Shown here: piece after piece, positions 7,661 to 16,446 of the stretch
Numbering within the stretch: position 1 is the first letter of the stretch
How the letters are laid out: the number at the start of each line of letters is the position of its first letter
Source of the DNA: an uncultured Planctomycetaceae bacterium
GTDB lineage: Bacteria; Planctomycetota; Planctomycetia; Pirellulales; Thermoguttaceae
Length of the DNA: 64,000 bases
Direction of reading: 5' to 3'
Assembly: GCA_946408825.1 (NCBI GenBank)
Contig: CAMJTU010000012.1
Location: 1 to 64,000 of the forward strand
Translations under genes and position numbers: made by a program
The notes under the pieces: generated by a model
The model's input: the letters and a program-made list of their open reading frames with translations, nothing else
Told to the model about the DNA's origin: nothing
Database searches by the model: none

Positions 7661-9349
7661 ATGTCAACCCCCGAAACGTCTAAGTCTGTCAATTCGTCGC
7701 AACATCCCGTTAAAACGGCGTCGATCGCCTCGCTCGGGTGTCCTAAGAATCTCGTCGATTCCGAAACGATGGTAGGGCGACTTCGCACGGCGGGCTACGT
7801 CATGACGACGGACGCGGAAACGGTCGACCTCTTTTTGATCAACACCTGCGGATTCCTTCGATCGGCGCGTCAGGAGGCGGAGGAATATATCAAGGAGGCG
7901 TTGGAACAAAAGGCGGTTGGCGCGATCGGAAAATTGGTCGTTTCCGGGTGCGCGGTCGTCTCCGACGGGGCCGAGCTAGCGAAACTCTACCCTGGCGTAG
8001 ACGCATGGATCGGACCGAACGACGAGGCGCGAATCGTCGAGATTCTCGAGTCGTTGACGCCGAGTGAAACGCCAAACGCAATAGAACCGCGGACTTCTCA
8101 GAGCGTCGAAAAACCTCTTCCGACGCTCGACATGCTCACGCCGGCTCAGGCGGAACTCGCGCGCGCCGAGGAACGTCAAGGAATCGTCGCCGCGTCGAAC
8201 GCGCGGATTTTCTCGTCGTCGTTTCGCAGTCTGACTCTCGACGACGCGAAACGGTCGCCGCTGACGGCGCCGCACGTCGCGTATCTGAAAATCGCCGACG
8301 GGTGCGACCGTTTCTGCTCCTATTGCGCGATCCCTAACATCCGCGGTCGTTACGTCAGCAAGCCGTATGAAACTGTTCTCGACGAAGCCCAGCGGCTCGC
8401 CGATTCCGGGGTTCGCGAACTCGTTCTCATCGCGCAGGAAACGACTTTCTGGGGCGCCGATCTCTACGGAAAGCCCGATCTTTCGCGACTCCTTGGCGCG
8501 CTCAAAGATCGAAATATCTTCGATTGGATTCGCGTGCTCTATACGTATCCCCTTTTCTGGGACGACGACCTCGTTTCGCTCTTCAAACATGAGGAACAGG
8601 GGACGACCTCGATCCTCCCCTACGTCGACCTGCCGCTCCAGCATTGCAATTCCGAACTTCTAAAAGGCATGAACCGTCGCGTCGATAAAGCGCAAACGGA
8701 AGAACTTTTGGCGCGGCTTCGCGAGGAAATCCCCGGCGTCGTACTCAGAACGTCTTTTATCGTGGGATTCCCCGGCGAAACGGACGAAATGTTTCAAGAG
8801 CTTCTCGAGTTCGTTGAAAAACAGCGCTTCGAACGCGCCGGCGTCTTCGAATTTTCGCCGGAACCGGGAACCCCGGCGTATGCAATGCCCGAACAAGTTG
8901 AAGCGACGACTAAAAAGCGTCGATTTGAACGTCTATATGCGCGTCAGGAAAGGATTTCGCGTCAGTTTGCGCGCGGTCAAGTCGGCAAGACGCTCGACGT
9001 TCTCCTCGACGCCTTCGCGACCGACGAATCAGGCTCGCAAATGGCAAACGTCTGCCTCGGACGAACCGCCGCCGACGCGCCCGACGTCGATCCCGTCGTC
9101 TACGTCACCGGTCGCAACCTTGTCCCCGGAGAAATCATAAACTGTGAAATCGTCGAAGCCAGCGGTCTCGACCTCGTCGCCGTCCCCTCCGACCCCGACA
9201 GAATCTACGTCCCCAAAAGCGAACGCCTCGAAGCCCATCGACGAGAAGACGCCAAAAAACAAAAAGAAGCGAAGCGTGAAAAGAATCGCGCGAACCGCGC
9301 CAAAAAACGCCATAACCGTGAACAAAAAAGACGTGAAAACAACGACTGA
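7661..9349 (+). CDS. rimO: Ribosomal protein S12 methylthiotransferase RimO
   Basis: RimO adds a methylthio group to an aspartate of ribosomal protein S12 using radical SAM chemistry. The N-terminal MTTase domain starts with IASLGCPKNLVDSE and carries its cluster cysteines (also NTCGF and SGCAV). The radical SAM triad is GCDRFCSYCAIPNIRGR, and a TRAM domain follows near the C-terminus. A spacer of about 60 aa between MTTase and SAM domains and a Lys/Arg-rich tail (about the last 45 residues) are longer than usual. I start at ATG 7661 (AAAGGAA shortly upstream) rather than at the in-frame ATG at 7607, because the homologous sequence begins about 20 residues later. Confidence 0.95.
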   Translation: MSTPETSKSVNSSQHPVKTASIASLGCPKNLVDSETMVGRLRTAGYVMTTDAETVDLFLINTCGFLRSARQEAEEYIKEALEQKAVGAIGKLVVSGCAVVSDGAELAKLYPGVDAWIGPNDEARIVEILESLTPSETPNAIEPRTSQSVEKPLPTLDMLTPAQAELARAEERQGIVAASNARIFSSSFRSLTLDDAKRSPLTAPHVAYLKIADGCDRFCSYCAIPNIRGRYVSKPYETVLDEAQRLADSGVRELVLIAQETTFWGADLYGKPDLSRLLGALKDRNIFDWIRVLYTYPLFWDDDLVSLFKHEEQGTTSILPYVDLPLQHCNSELLKGMNRRVDKAQTEELLARLREEIPGVVLRTSFIVGFPGETDEMFQELLEFVEKQRFERAGVFEFSPEPGTPAYAMPEQVEATTKKRRFERLYARQERISRQFARGQVGKTLDVLLDAFATDESGSQMANVCLGRTAADAPDVDPVVYVTGRNLVPGEIINCEIVEASGLDLVAVPSDPDRIYVPKSERLEAHRREDAKKQKEAKREKNRANRAKKRHNREQKRRENND

Positions 9350-9647
9350 AACGTATGTTTTGCTCTATCTCCAAGAAAAAATGTAGACTCCTTACGTTCG
9401 AATTTTAATTTTTTTGCTAAAATTTTCAAAAATTCACAACATAACTATTGTACCTTTTTTTCTCTTTATTATAACTACAAGTAAGCGTTCGCGGGGGAGC
9501 GAACGTAATCAGTAGGCGTCTATGCCTTTTTGCGCCGGAGCGCGGTTTTGGTTGTCTTACGTTCGTTGAGCTGAGCATAAGCTCGCGTGTCTAACACTCT
9601 AACGCCGCGCCTTGTCTTCAAGTTATAAAACAAGAGGAAGGTTTGTC
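9350..9647 (+). promoter_or_regulatory. Structured leader region upstream of the secreted protease
   Basis: A 298-bp gap. A good promoter (TTGTAC 9448-9453, 16 bp, TATAAC 9470-9475) predicts transcription from about 9482. The transcript would begin with a hairpin (9486-9492 with 9499-9505). The segment CGAACGTAA at 9500-9508 can instead pair with TTACGTTCG at 9557-9565, so the two stems exclude each other. A short stem (9515-9518 with 9523-9526) ends in five T (9527-9531), and GAGCT/AGCTC (9568-9572, 9580-9584) forms another stem. A third TTACGTTCG lies at 9392-9400, before the promoter. This could be an attenuator-like leader or a small RNA; no known riboswitch was recognised. Confidence 0.45.
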
Positions 9648-10649
9648 ATGACTGTTTCGAAACGTCAAAAGAACGAAACAAAAATTGGTCGGAATTGGCG
9701 CGTCTGCGGACGCATTATTTGCGGAACGACGGCGTTCGTCCTGTTGTTGCTCCTCGGCTGTTCGGTCTGGGGTCAGGAAGCCTCTCTCGCTCCGCACGAG
9801 GTCGCGCCGTCTGAAGGCGAACAAGCGACGTTCCCCAAAAACTCATGTCTGCGAGTAGAACGGGAACGCGACGACGAAATCGCTTCGCACGGACGATCAG
9901 TTGCGTTCTGCATGAAAATCTACGACTCCTATTGTATCGTTTGCGCCGACCACGCGCTGACGCAGAAAGACGGATCGCCCGTCGACCTTCATTGGATCTC
10001 GTTCGTTACGCCAAACGGCAAACGATTCGCGCTAGACGACGGACGCGATTCGGTCAAGCTCCGAAGAGCCGCGGAAAAGAAGGGACTCGTTAAACCGGTC
10101 GATTTCTTTGTCAAACTGAGAGGTCGGGCCGTCAGAATCGGAGAATCCGACGCCGCAATATTCCGGCTCCAAGACCCTGTGCCAGGATTGATTCCGTTAG
10201 AGCCTCTTTACTCAACGACGATGGTCAAAGAATACGACCAACTCAAAGCGCTGGTCGCAAATCCGAGCGTTAAAGGCGAATACCTCCAGTGCACAGTCGA
10301 AGACCCCGACTGCACAGACGAAGCAAAGCGTCCTCGGTTTCAATTTTACTCGGCGTCACAGTCGAATAAGTTCATGTCCGGAGACAGCGGCGCGCCTATT
10401 CTCAATTCAGAGAATCGCGTCGTCGGTATGCTTTTGCAAATCCAGAAGCAGGAACTCGTTATAAACGGGGTCCACACGGGCCTAGTCGATACGGTAGAGT
10501 ACGGAGGGTCGACGCGCCTTGTCTCCTCCAGAGCGCGAGCCGTAGGATTCGACCGTATTCTTCCGGCGCTCCAAAAGTATTGGGGTGTAAACGATTCGAA
10601 TACCGACTCCGAAATCGCCCTTCTCTCGGTTTCGACCACTCGCCGCTAG
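9648..10649 (+). CDS. Secreted trypsin-like serine protease
   Basis: An exported protein (333 aa) with a chymotrypsin-fold protease pattern. The nucleophile motif is GDSGAP (about residues 244-249); the likely His is in VCADHAL (about 108) and the likely Asp in ESDAAIFRL. The N-terminus is basic, then hydrophobic (TTAFVLLLLLGCSVWGQ), so it is either lipidated at the LLLGC Cys or cleaved after WGQ. AGAGGAAGG at 9632-9640 fixes the ATG at 9648. Spacing within the triad is compatible with the fold, but the His assignment is inferred. It has its own promoter and terminator, so it is monocistronic. Confidence 0.75.
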   Translation: MTVSKRQKNETKIGRNWRVCGRIICGTTAFVLLLLLGCSVWGQEASLAPHEVAPSEGEQATFPKNSCLRVERERDDEIASHGRSVAFCMKIYDSYCIVCADHALTQKDGSPVDLHWISFVTPNGKRFALDDGRDSVKLRRAAEKKGLVKPVDFFVKLRGRAVRIGESDAAIFRLQDPVPGLIPLEPLYSTTMVKEYDQLKALVANPSVKGEYLQCTVEDPDCTDEAKRPRFQFYSASQSNKFMSGDSGAPILNSENRVVGMLLQIQKQELVINGVHTGLVDTVEYGGSTRLVSSRARAVGFDRILPALQKYWGVNDSNTDSEIALLSVSTTRR

Positions 10650-10684
10650 TCGCAACGCTTTTGAGCGTAGTTCCCTCTGATTTC

Positions 10685-10720
10685 GCCCTCGACGTGTTGA
10701 AACGTCGAGGGCTTTTTTTT
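10685..10720 (+). terminator. Intrinsic terminator of the protease gene
   Basis: An 11-bp stem (10685-10695 with 10702-10712) followed by eight T. Confidence 0.95.
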
Positions 10721-10799
10721 AGAATGTTGTTCGTCGGGACGTCGCGCAAGTTCGCGCCCCTTGCCGTCTTTTTCCAACGCCTTATTTTGCGAGGTTTCC

Positions 10800-13115
10800 A
10801 TGAAAACGTCCGTTTTTCTTCTCCGCGCTGTTTTTTCTTTCGTCCTCGCGACGAGCGCCGTCGCGGCGTTTGCGCTGTCGCCGGCAAAGGTCGAGTTCGG
10901 CGATCTTTCCGTCTCTTACGAGGCGGGAGGCGATTCCGTAACGCTGACCGTCGCGAAAGGAGACCAATCTTTCGCGAGGACTGAAATTGCGCAGAACGAC
11001 GTCGACTCGATAGAAGAAGACGGCGGAACGCTCGTCGTCGCGCTTAAAAACGGCAAACAATTCCTTTTCTCGGGAGACGCCGCTAAATACGGATTCGTAA
11101 CGATCGACTACGTGCAAAAAGGCGACGCGCTTCTAACGAGCGAAGAACCGCTCGTTTGGGAAACGACGCTCTTTGACGCGGGCGTCTATGATTCGATTAA
11201 AGCGTTCGGAACGGCGGGACTACGAGCGGTCGACGGTCACGCGGGCAGTTACGCGTTTCTCGCTCTGGTCGAACCTGCGACGCGCTCCGGAGTCGTCGGC
11301 GGCTGGATCACAAGCGAAAAAGCGGGAGGGGTCGTGCGTTCGATAAAAAAGGACGGCGGCGTTCCGGCGATGATCCCGCGCCTCGACTACGGCAAGTATC
11401 AAACGAACGGACGCGTCATGTCCGAACGCTTCGTCATCGGAGGCTTTGACGACAGCCGAGTCGGACTTGAGCGTTACGCGGACGCCGTCGCAGACCACTA
11501 CTCGATCAAACTTAATCAAAGCTGTCTCGTCGGATACTGCACGTGGTATTCGGATCGACACGGCGGCGCAAGCGACGAAACGGCAATCCGCGAACTTGCG
11601 GATTCGCTCTTCGACAACTTCGGCAAGTTCGGGCTTAACTTCGTCCAGATAGACGACAAATGGCAGCTCGGCGCGTCTAAAAACGGTCCCAATAAGAACT
11701 TCACCGCGCACAATCCTAACGGGCCCTATCCCTCCGGCATGAAAGCGACGTCTGACTTCCTCGTTGCAAAGGGACTCGTCGCAGGTCTTTGGTTCATGCC
11801 TTTCTCCGGAAACTACGACGATCCTTACTTTGCCGACAAACAGGATTTTTTCATAAAGAGCGCGATCGACTATCCCGCGCCCGGGGAGAAGAACACAAGA
11901 CGGTATTCTTCCATTAATCAAAAGAAGGGCGCGCCTTACGAAACGTTCTGGGGCGGGACGTGTCTCGACCTCAGCAACCCCAAAACGCGCCAGTATGTCG
12001 AAAGCGTAGTCGCTCGTATAACGCAGGACTGGAACTTCAAATACATTAAGATCGACGGGATGTGGTGCGCCTCGGGTCTGGAACAGATTTACGTCAACGA
12101 CGAATATTTCCCCGAGGACATGGGCGAACAGATTTTCTTCGATCCGTCGACGACGAACGTCGAGAACTACCGCTCGGGCTTACAGCTCGTCCGCGACGCC
12201 GCGAAGGACACGTTCATTCTCGGCTGCAACGTGTCGCAAAATATGCGCGTTATGGCGGCGTCCTACGGGCTCGTCGACGCGATGCGCATCGGTCCGGACA
12301 ACGGCGCGAGTTGGAACGGCGTCTGCGCCGGTCCGATTCGAGGAACGAACCGCTATTTCTATAACGGCCGCGTGTGGTGGAACGATCCCGACCCCGTCTA
12401 CGTCCGAACGTCGATTCCGCTCGACCGCGCCCGCGTCTCCGCGACTTGGGCGGGACTGACGGGACAGCTCTACGCCCTTTCGGACTGGGTTCCCGACTAC
12501 GACGCGGAACGAATCGACGTCGTTCGCAAGACGATCCCGAATCACCTGCGCAAAACGGTTCGCCCCGTCGATCTCTTCGACGTCGATCTCGCGCGCGTCT
12601 GGCTACTGACCGACGACGCGTCCGGACCGCGTCGCGACGTCGTCGGACTCTTCAACTGGAACGGCGACGAGGAGACGGTCTTCGAACTGACCCCGGAAAA
12701 GCTCGGACTCCCGCTCGTCGACGAAAAGGGCGAAAAGATCGAACGATACGTCGCGTTCGATTTTTGGAACAACCGTCTCGTCGCGCCCTTCGAAACGCTT
12801 AAAACGACGCTTCCGAAAGCGAGCTGCGCCGTCCTCTCCGTCCGTCCCGTCGGCGACTGTCCGATTCTTCTGTCCACGTCGCGGCATATATCGCAGGGAA
12901 TCCTTGAGGTTCGTTCCGAAAAATGGAACCCCGAAACGAAGACGCTCGAAATCGTAACCGACGTCCCCGCCGGAATCCCGTATCAGCTGCGCGTCTACAA
13001 CCCCCGCGACGGCGTCCTCGAACTTTTTACGACGCCCGAGGGAACCGTCGGCGTTACGACCGTCCGCTACGACGCCAAGGCGCCCCTCGGCGAACGATTC
13101 TCCGTCGTCAAATAG
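10800..13115 (+). CDS. Secreted clan GH-D glycosidase (GH27/GH36-like, alpha-galactosidase type)
   Basis: A 771-aa exported enzyme. A signal peptide (about 1-25, ending VAAFA) precedes a beta-rich N-terminal domain, a TIM barrel (about 240-560) and a C-terminal beta-sandwich. The barrel shows NFVQIDDKWQ, the nucleophile in KYIKIDGMW (Asp419) and the acid/base in MRIGPDNG (Asp500), the pair used by retaining alpha-galactosidases and related enzymes. Exact substrate (galactosides or another alpha-glycoside) cannot be fixed from sequence. The start at 10800 is preferred over an ATG 13 codons upstream because it places the basic residue directly before the hydrophobic core and is preceded by GAGG. 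The acyltransferase gene follows 51 bp downstream. Confidence 0.88.
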   Translation: MKTSVFLLRAVFSFVLATSAVAAFALSPAKVEFGDLSVSYEAGGDSVTLTVAKGDQSFARTEIAQNDVDSIEEDGGTLVVALKNGKQFLFSGDAAKYGFVTIDYVQKGDALLTSEEPLVWETTLFDAGVYDSIKAFGTAGLRAVDGHAGSYAFLALVEPATRSGVVGGWITSEKAGGVVRSIKKDGGVPAMIPRLDYGKYQTNGRVMSERFVIGGFDDSRVGLERYADAVADHYSIKLNQSCLVGYCTWYSDRHGGASDETAIRELADSLFDNFGKFGLNFVQIDDKWQLGASKNGPNKNFTAHNPNGPYPSGMKATSDFLVAKGLVAGLWFMPFSGNYDDPYFADKQDFFIKSAIDYPAPGEKNTRRYSSINQKKGAPYETFWGGTCLDLSNPKTRQYVESVVARITQDWNFKYIKIDGMWCASGLEQIYVNDEYFPEDMGEQIFFDPSTTNVENYRSGLQLVRDAAKDTFILGCNVSQNMRVMAASYGLVDAMRIGPDNGASWNGVCAGPIRGTNRYFYNGRVWWNDPDPVYVRTSIPLDRARVSATWAGLTGQLYALSDWVPDYDAERIDVVRKTIPNHLRKTVRPVDLFDVDLARVWLLTDDASGPRRDVVGLFNWNGDEETVFELTPEKLGLPLVDEKGEKIERYVAFDFWNNRLVAPFETLKTTLPKASCAVLSVRPVGDCPILLSTSRHISQGILEVRSEKWNPETKTLEIVTDVPAGIPYQLRVYNPRDGVLELFTTPEGTVGVTTVRYDAKAPLGERFSVVK

Positions 13116-13166
13116 TCTGATCGTCCTTTTCCCGTTATCGTCGTCATTTTAGGAGCAAACAACGCC

Positions 13167-14489
13167 ATGGCTCGCGCAGACGCGAAATCCATTTCATCGC
13201 CCCCGAAGCCCGCGAAACCGCGACTCGCGTCTCTCGACGCGCTTCGCGGGTTCGATATCTTCATGCTGATCTTCTTCGACGAAATCGCCCATGTCTTTCA
13301 GCGCGGTCCCGCCTCGATCTTTACGGAACAGACCGAGTTCTGGTCGGGATTTTGGCGTCCGCTCGGAGCTCTGATCGACGTTCCCGCGTGGGCGGATAAG
13401 TCGCGCGACTTCTGCGCGTGGCTCATGACGCAAACGCATCATACTACCTGGAACGGCGGATTCTCGATTCTCGACGAACTCATGCCCCTCTTCCTCTTCA
13501 TGGCGGGCGCGGCGATTCCATTCGCGCTCGCACGGTACCTTACGGGAGAATGCCGGCGAAACGTCGCGCTGTGGATTAGAATCCTGCGCCGCGTCGTCGT
13601 GTTATGGATCTTCGGCATGTGTATTCAAGGGAATCTCTTAACGCTCGATCCGGCGCAATTTAAACTCTATTCCAACACGCTCCAGTCAATCGCGACGGGC
13701 TATTTCTTCTCGTGTCTTGCGTACCTCTATCTTCCACGCTGGTGTCGATACGCGCTTTTCGTCGCGCTTCTAGCGGCGTTCTGGCTCGTCAACAAGTTCT
13801 GCGTCCTTAACGGTTGCGGGGCGGGAAGTTACGAACCGAACACGAACATCGCTTACGAAATCGACCGCATTCTCCTCGGAAAGTTCAACGCCGGCGCGTC
13901 GCTCGGAGAAGACGGAGTCGTCGAATTCAATCCGGACTACTGGTACACGTGGATTTTTAGCTCGCTCACCTTCGTCGCGACGACCCTTTCCGGAATGTTC
14001 GCAGGCGAAATATTCTACGACGTCCGCGAGAAACTCGCGACCACGCAGAATCGGCGAAAGGTTCAATACGGCGCGTTCGCGCTCGTCGCGTTTCTCGGGA
14101 TCGCGTCCTTCTTCCTGGGGAAATTCTGGGGCGCTCTTCCCGAAGGAAGTTTCGGATACTGTCCGATCGTGAAGCACATCTGGACCCCGTCGATGGTTCT
14201 CTACAGTTCGGGAATCAGTCTCATGCTCCTTGCGGCGTTCTATCTGATCTACGACGTCTGGCGACTTCCGCTTTTGCGGACGTTCTTCTTCGTCTGGGGC
14301 GCAAACGCAATCGCGGCGTATATGCTTTCACATCTCGTTCATTACGGCGAGTTTGCGGGCTGGTTCCTCTACGGACTGGAACAGTACGTAGGGATTTGGC
14401 AAGAGACGATCAACTGCGTGGTCGGCGCGCTTCTGCTCTGGTTTTTCCTGTGGGATTTCTGGCGCCGCGGTAAGTTCCTGCGCGTCTGA
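13167..14489 (+). CDS. HGSNAT-like (DUF5009 type) multi-pass membrane acyltransferase
   Basis: A 440-aa polytopic membrane protein beginning, after a short cytoplasmic stretch, with RLASLDALRGFDIFML, the hallmark of heparan-alpha-glucosaminide N-acetyltransferase-like proteins (NagX/DUF5009). About ten hydrophobic segments follow; the conserved early His pair is seen near MTQTHHTTW. The family moves acetyl groups across the membrane onto sugars. Its position right after an exported glycosidase suggests joint work on a glycan, though this is inference. AGGAG lies 12 bases before the ATG. Confidence 0.82.
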   Translation: MARADAKSISSPPKPAKPRLASLDALRGFDIFMLIFFDEIAHVFQRGPASIFTEQTEFWSGFWRPLGALIDVPAWADKSRDFCAWLMTQTHHTTWNGGFSILDELMPLFLFMAGAAIPFALARYLTGECRRNVALWIRILRRVVVLWIFGMCIQGNLLTLDPAQFKLYSNTLQSIATGYFFSCLAYLYLPRWCRYALFVALLAAFWLVNKFCVLNGCGAGSYEPNTNIAYEIDRILLGKFNAGASLGEDGVVEFNPDYWYTWIFSSLTFVATTLSGMFAGEIFYDVREKLATTQNRRKVQYGAFALVAFLGIASFFLGKFWGALPEGSFGYCPIVKHIWTPSMVLYSSGISLMLLAAFYLIYDVWRLPLLRTFFFVWGANAIAAYMLSHLVHYGEFAGWFLYGLEQYVGIWQETINCVVGALLLWFFLWDFWRRGKFLRV

Positions 14490-14555
14490 GCGCGACAAAA
14501 TGACGCGCGCGCCCTCGTCAGTCGAGCGGAGGGGGCTCGCGAAAATTTAAAACAA

Positions 14556-14596
14556 AAACGGCAGGACGTCCTCTTTTTACGGACGTTCCGCCGTTT
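14556..14596 (-). terminator. Terminator between convergent genes
   Basis: An imperfect 16-bp stem (14556-14571 with 14581-14596, two mismatches). On the minus strand it is followed by TTTTTGTTTT, so it serves the flavin-reductase-like gene; the plus-strand T run is weak. Confidence 0.75.
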
Positions 14597-14625
14597 AGCG
14601 TTTTCGTCGTTCGATTGTCGGAGGA

Positions 14626-15225
14626 TTATTCTTTCCCCTCTTGATCCGACGGCGCGCGCCCCGCGAGTTCGGCGCCGAAGGACCACGCGCGCCCCAGTCG
14701 CTCGCCCCAAGAGTAGTAATCGTCGTGGAAAACATCGTAATAGAACCCTTGAATCTTAGAGACGTCGATGTTGCCGTTCTGATCGAAAATTCTCTCGTCC
14801 ACGAGCGTGTTGAGAATTCGTCCGACGATATGGACGAGATTCCCCTCCTGTTCGATCGTTACGACGCTGCATTCGAGGCTAAGGGGGAAATCCACGAGGA
14901 CGGGCGCGTTGACGAGCACGCTGTGTTCCGCGCGGAGTTTTGTTCGTTCGAACTTGTCCGTCATTGAATTCCCGGAGACCATCCCGAAATAATCAACCTC
15001 TTTGATGTGCGGAACGTCCGCGATGCAGAGCGTAAACGCCCGGTTGAACTGAATGTTGCGGAGCGTTTTGCGAAGGGGGTTGAGACTGAAGGAAACCGTG
15101 TTCAGTCCAAAGCTTCCCTGCCACGACATATTCATCACGTCGACCCGTCGACTCTCGTCATACGTGGCGACCAGCAGGACGGGAGTCGGGAACTTAAAGG
15201 GTCTCGGACCAATGCTTCTAAACAT
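14626..15225 (-). CDS. Flavin reductase-like domain protein (copy A)
   Basis: A 199-aa protein of the flavin reductase/FMN-binding split-barrel family, seen from RPFKFPTPVLLVATYDE, the DVMNMSW strand and AFTLCIADVPHIKEVDYFG. Such proteins bind FMN and often act in NAD(P)H:flavin reduction. It is a clear paralogue of the gene at 18296-18871 with the same domain order. GGAG eight bases upstream supports the ATG at 15225 over an upstream in-frame start. A partner monooxygenase is not present nearby. Confidence 0.85.
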   Translation of the reverse strand: MFRSIGPRPFKFPTPVLLVATYDESRRVDVMNMSWQGSFGLNTVSFSLNPLRKTLRNIQFNRAFTLCIADVPHIKEVDYFGMVSGNSMTDKFERTKLRAEHSVLVNAPVLVDFPLSLECSVVTIEQEGNLVHIVGRILNTLVDERIFDQNGNIDVSKIQGFYYDVFHDDYYSWGERLGRAWSFGAELAGRAPSDQEGKE

Positions 15226-15557
15226 AAGAATATCTCCATCGGCAACCTCGCCGCTGAGGATATTCGCCTCCACGCGCGGGATAACGCTTGAGCGCGAACA
15301 GGCGAAAACTACAGGTCGCCGCTCGTTGGCGGCGACGTCAAATTCAATTCAAATTCAAATGAACATGATCAAACAACTAACGGAACCGCCAATACGCCGA
15401 CTCAGCAGTCGCGCTATCATTATATAACGGAATCGTTCTAGAAGACAATGTTTTTTGTAAATTATCGTCAATTATAAACTCTACCGCGTACGTCGCGGGG
15501 CGATATTCGCCTCGCGAAGCGTTCCAACTCATACTCTTTAGCGGACGCTGAAGGCGC
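15226..15557. other. AT-rich intergenic region
   Basis: A gap between the divergent flavin-reductase-like gene and the toxin-antitoxin pair. It contains short direct repeats of AAATTCAA around 15340-15362 and low-GC DNA at 15400-15480. No RNA gene or strong stem-loop is apparent. Confidence 0.4.
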
Positions 15558-15605
15558 TTGTTTCTTATTGGCGGCGCGTTACAATATGGTCAAGAAGACC
15601 ATGTT
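15558..15605 (+). promoter_or_regulatory. Toxin-antitoxin promoter with overlapping operator dyad
   Basis: TTGTTT (15558-15563) and TACAAT (15580-15585) are 16 bp apart. An inverted repeat begins at the -10: arms 15583-15591 and 15597-15605, eight of nine positions complementary, with core ATGGTC-5-GACCAT. Its place over the -10 and start site is what is expected for autorepression by a Phd-type antitoxin. Confidence 0.6.
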
Positions 15606-15644
15606 TATATTTTCTCACGCAAAATTACAAGGGGATTGCGTTTC

Positions 15645-15884
15645 ATGCAAGTCAATATTTTGGAAGCGAAGACGAACCTGTCAAATCTAATTCGACTCGT
15701 TGAAACGGGAAAAGAAGCGAATATCGTCATCGCTAGGTACGGCAAACCAGTTGCGAAAATCGTCCCGCTCGACGCGGAACGCGACGTTCAAAGAATAGGC
15801 GTCGCGAAGGGCAAATTGAAATCGCCCGTCGACCTAGACGAACATAACGACGAAATCGCGTCTCTGTTTGGAGTCAAGTCATGA
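15645..15884 (+). CDS. Phd/YefM-type antitoxin
   Basis: A 79-aa antitoxin with the Phd N-terminal DNA-binding pattern: MQVNILEAKTNLSNLIRLVE, then IVIARYGKPVAKIVPL. The C-terminal 30 residues are charged and would bind the toxin. AAGGGG nine bases before the ATG at 15645 fixes the start; an upstream in-frame ATG at 15558 lies in the promoter and is not used. Its stop overlaps the toxin start by four bases (ATGA), so translation is coupled. Confidence 0.92.
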   Translation: MQVNILEAKTNLSNLIRLVETGKEANIVIARYGKPVAKIVPLDAERDVQRIGVAKGKLKSPVDLDEHNDEIASLFGVKS

Positions 15885-16285
15885 ATCTACTTCTCGATAC
15901 GCATATCTTGATTTGGGCGTTAAACGACGATTTAAGATTGTCTGAGAAGGCGAGGAAAATGATTCTGAATCCGCGCAACGTCGTTTACTACAGTTCCGTC
16001 TCCGTTTGGGAAGTTTCTATTAAGCATACGCTCCATCCGGAGAGCGTCTCGTTCGGCGCGAAGGAGTTGACGACGTACTGCAAAGAAGCTGGCTTTTCAT
16101 CGTTGGAACTGCGCGAAGAGCACGTCTTCGCGCTAGAAACACTCGCAAGACCGGACGACGCTCCAAAACACAACGACCCGTTCGGCAGAGCGCTCGTCGC
16201 CCAAGCGAAAATGGAAAACATGACGTTCTTGACGCATGACTCGCTGATTCCCTACTATAAAGAGAATTGCATTGTCTGGGTCTGA
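15881..16285 (+). CDS. PIN-domain toxin (VapC-like)
   Basis: A 134-aa PIN-domain protein, normally a Mg-dependent RNase toxin neutralised by the preceding antitoxin. Visible acidic residues are Asp6 (LLDTH), the Glu of VWEVS (about 46), Asp99 in HNDPFGR and the Asp of THDSLI. In this subgroup the motif is usually DPFDR; the second Asp is Gly102 here. That position aligns with a catalytic residue of PIN nucleases, so activity may be reduced or rest on Asp99. Overlap with the antitoxin gene confirms the operon. Confidence 0.9.
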   Translation: MNLLLDTHILIWALNDDLRLSEKARKMILNPRNVVYYSSVSVWEVSIKHTLHPESVSFGAKELTTYCKEAGFSSLELREEHVFALETLARPDDAPKHNDPFGRALVAQAKMENMTFLTHDSLIPYYKENCIVWV

Positions 16286-16446
16286 CGTCGACGTCTCAAA
16301 TTCTTTCATTTTCACGCGCCCCTAAAGGCAAGCCGCTCAAACGCGTCTCAAATCGGAAAGACCGCCAAGGCGTCGTTCCAGTTTTAAGACGACTAAAGGC
16401 GCGTTTTTTCGGAACAGTCCGCTCCTGAAAACGTCGGAACCAACCG

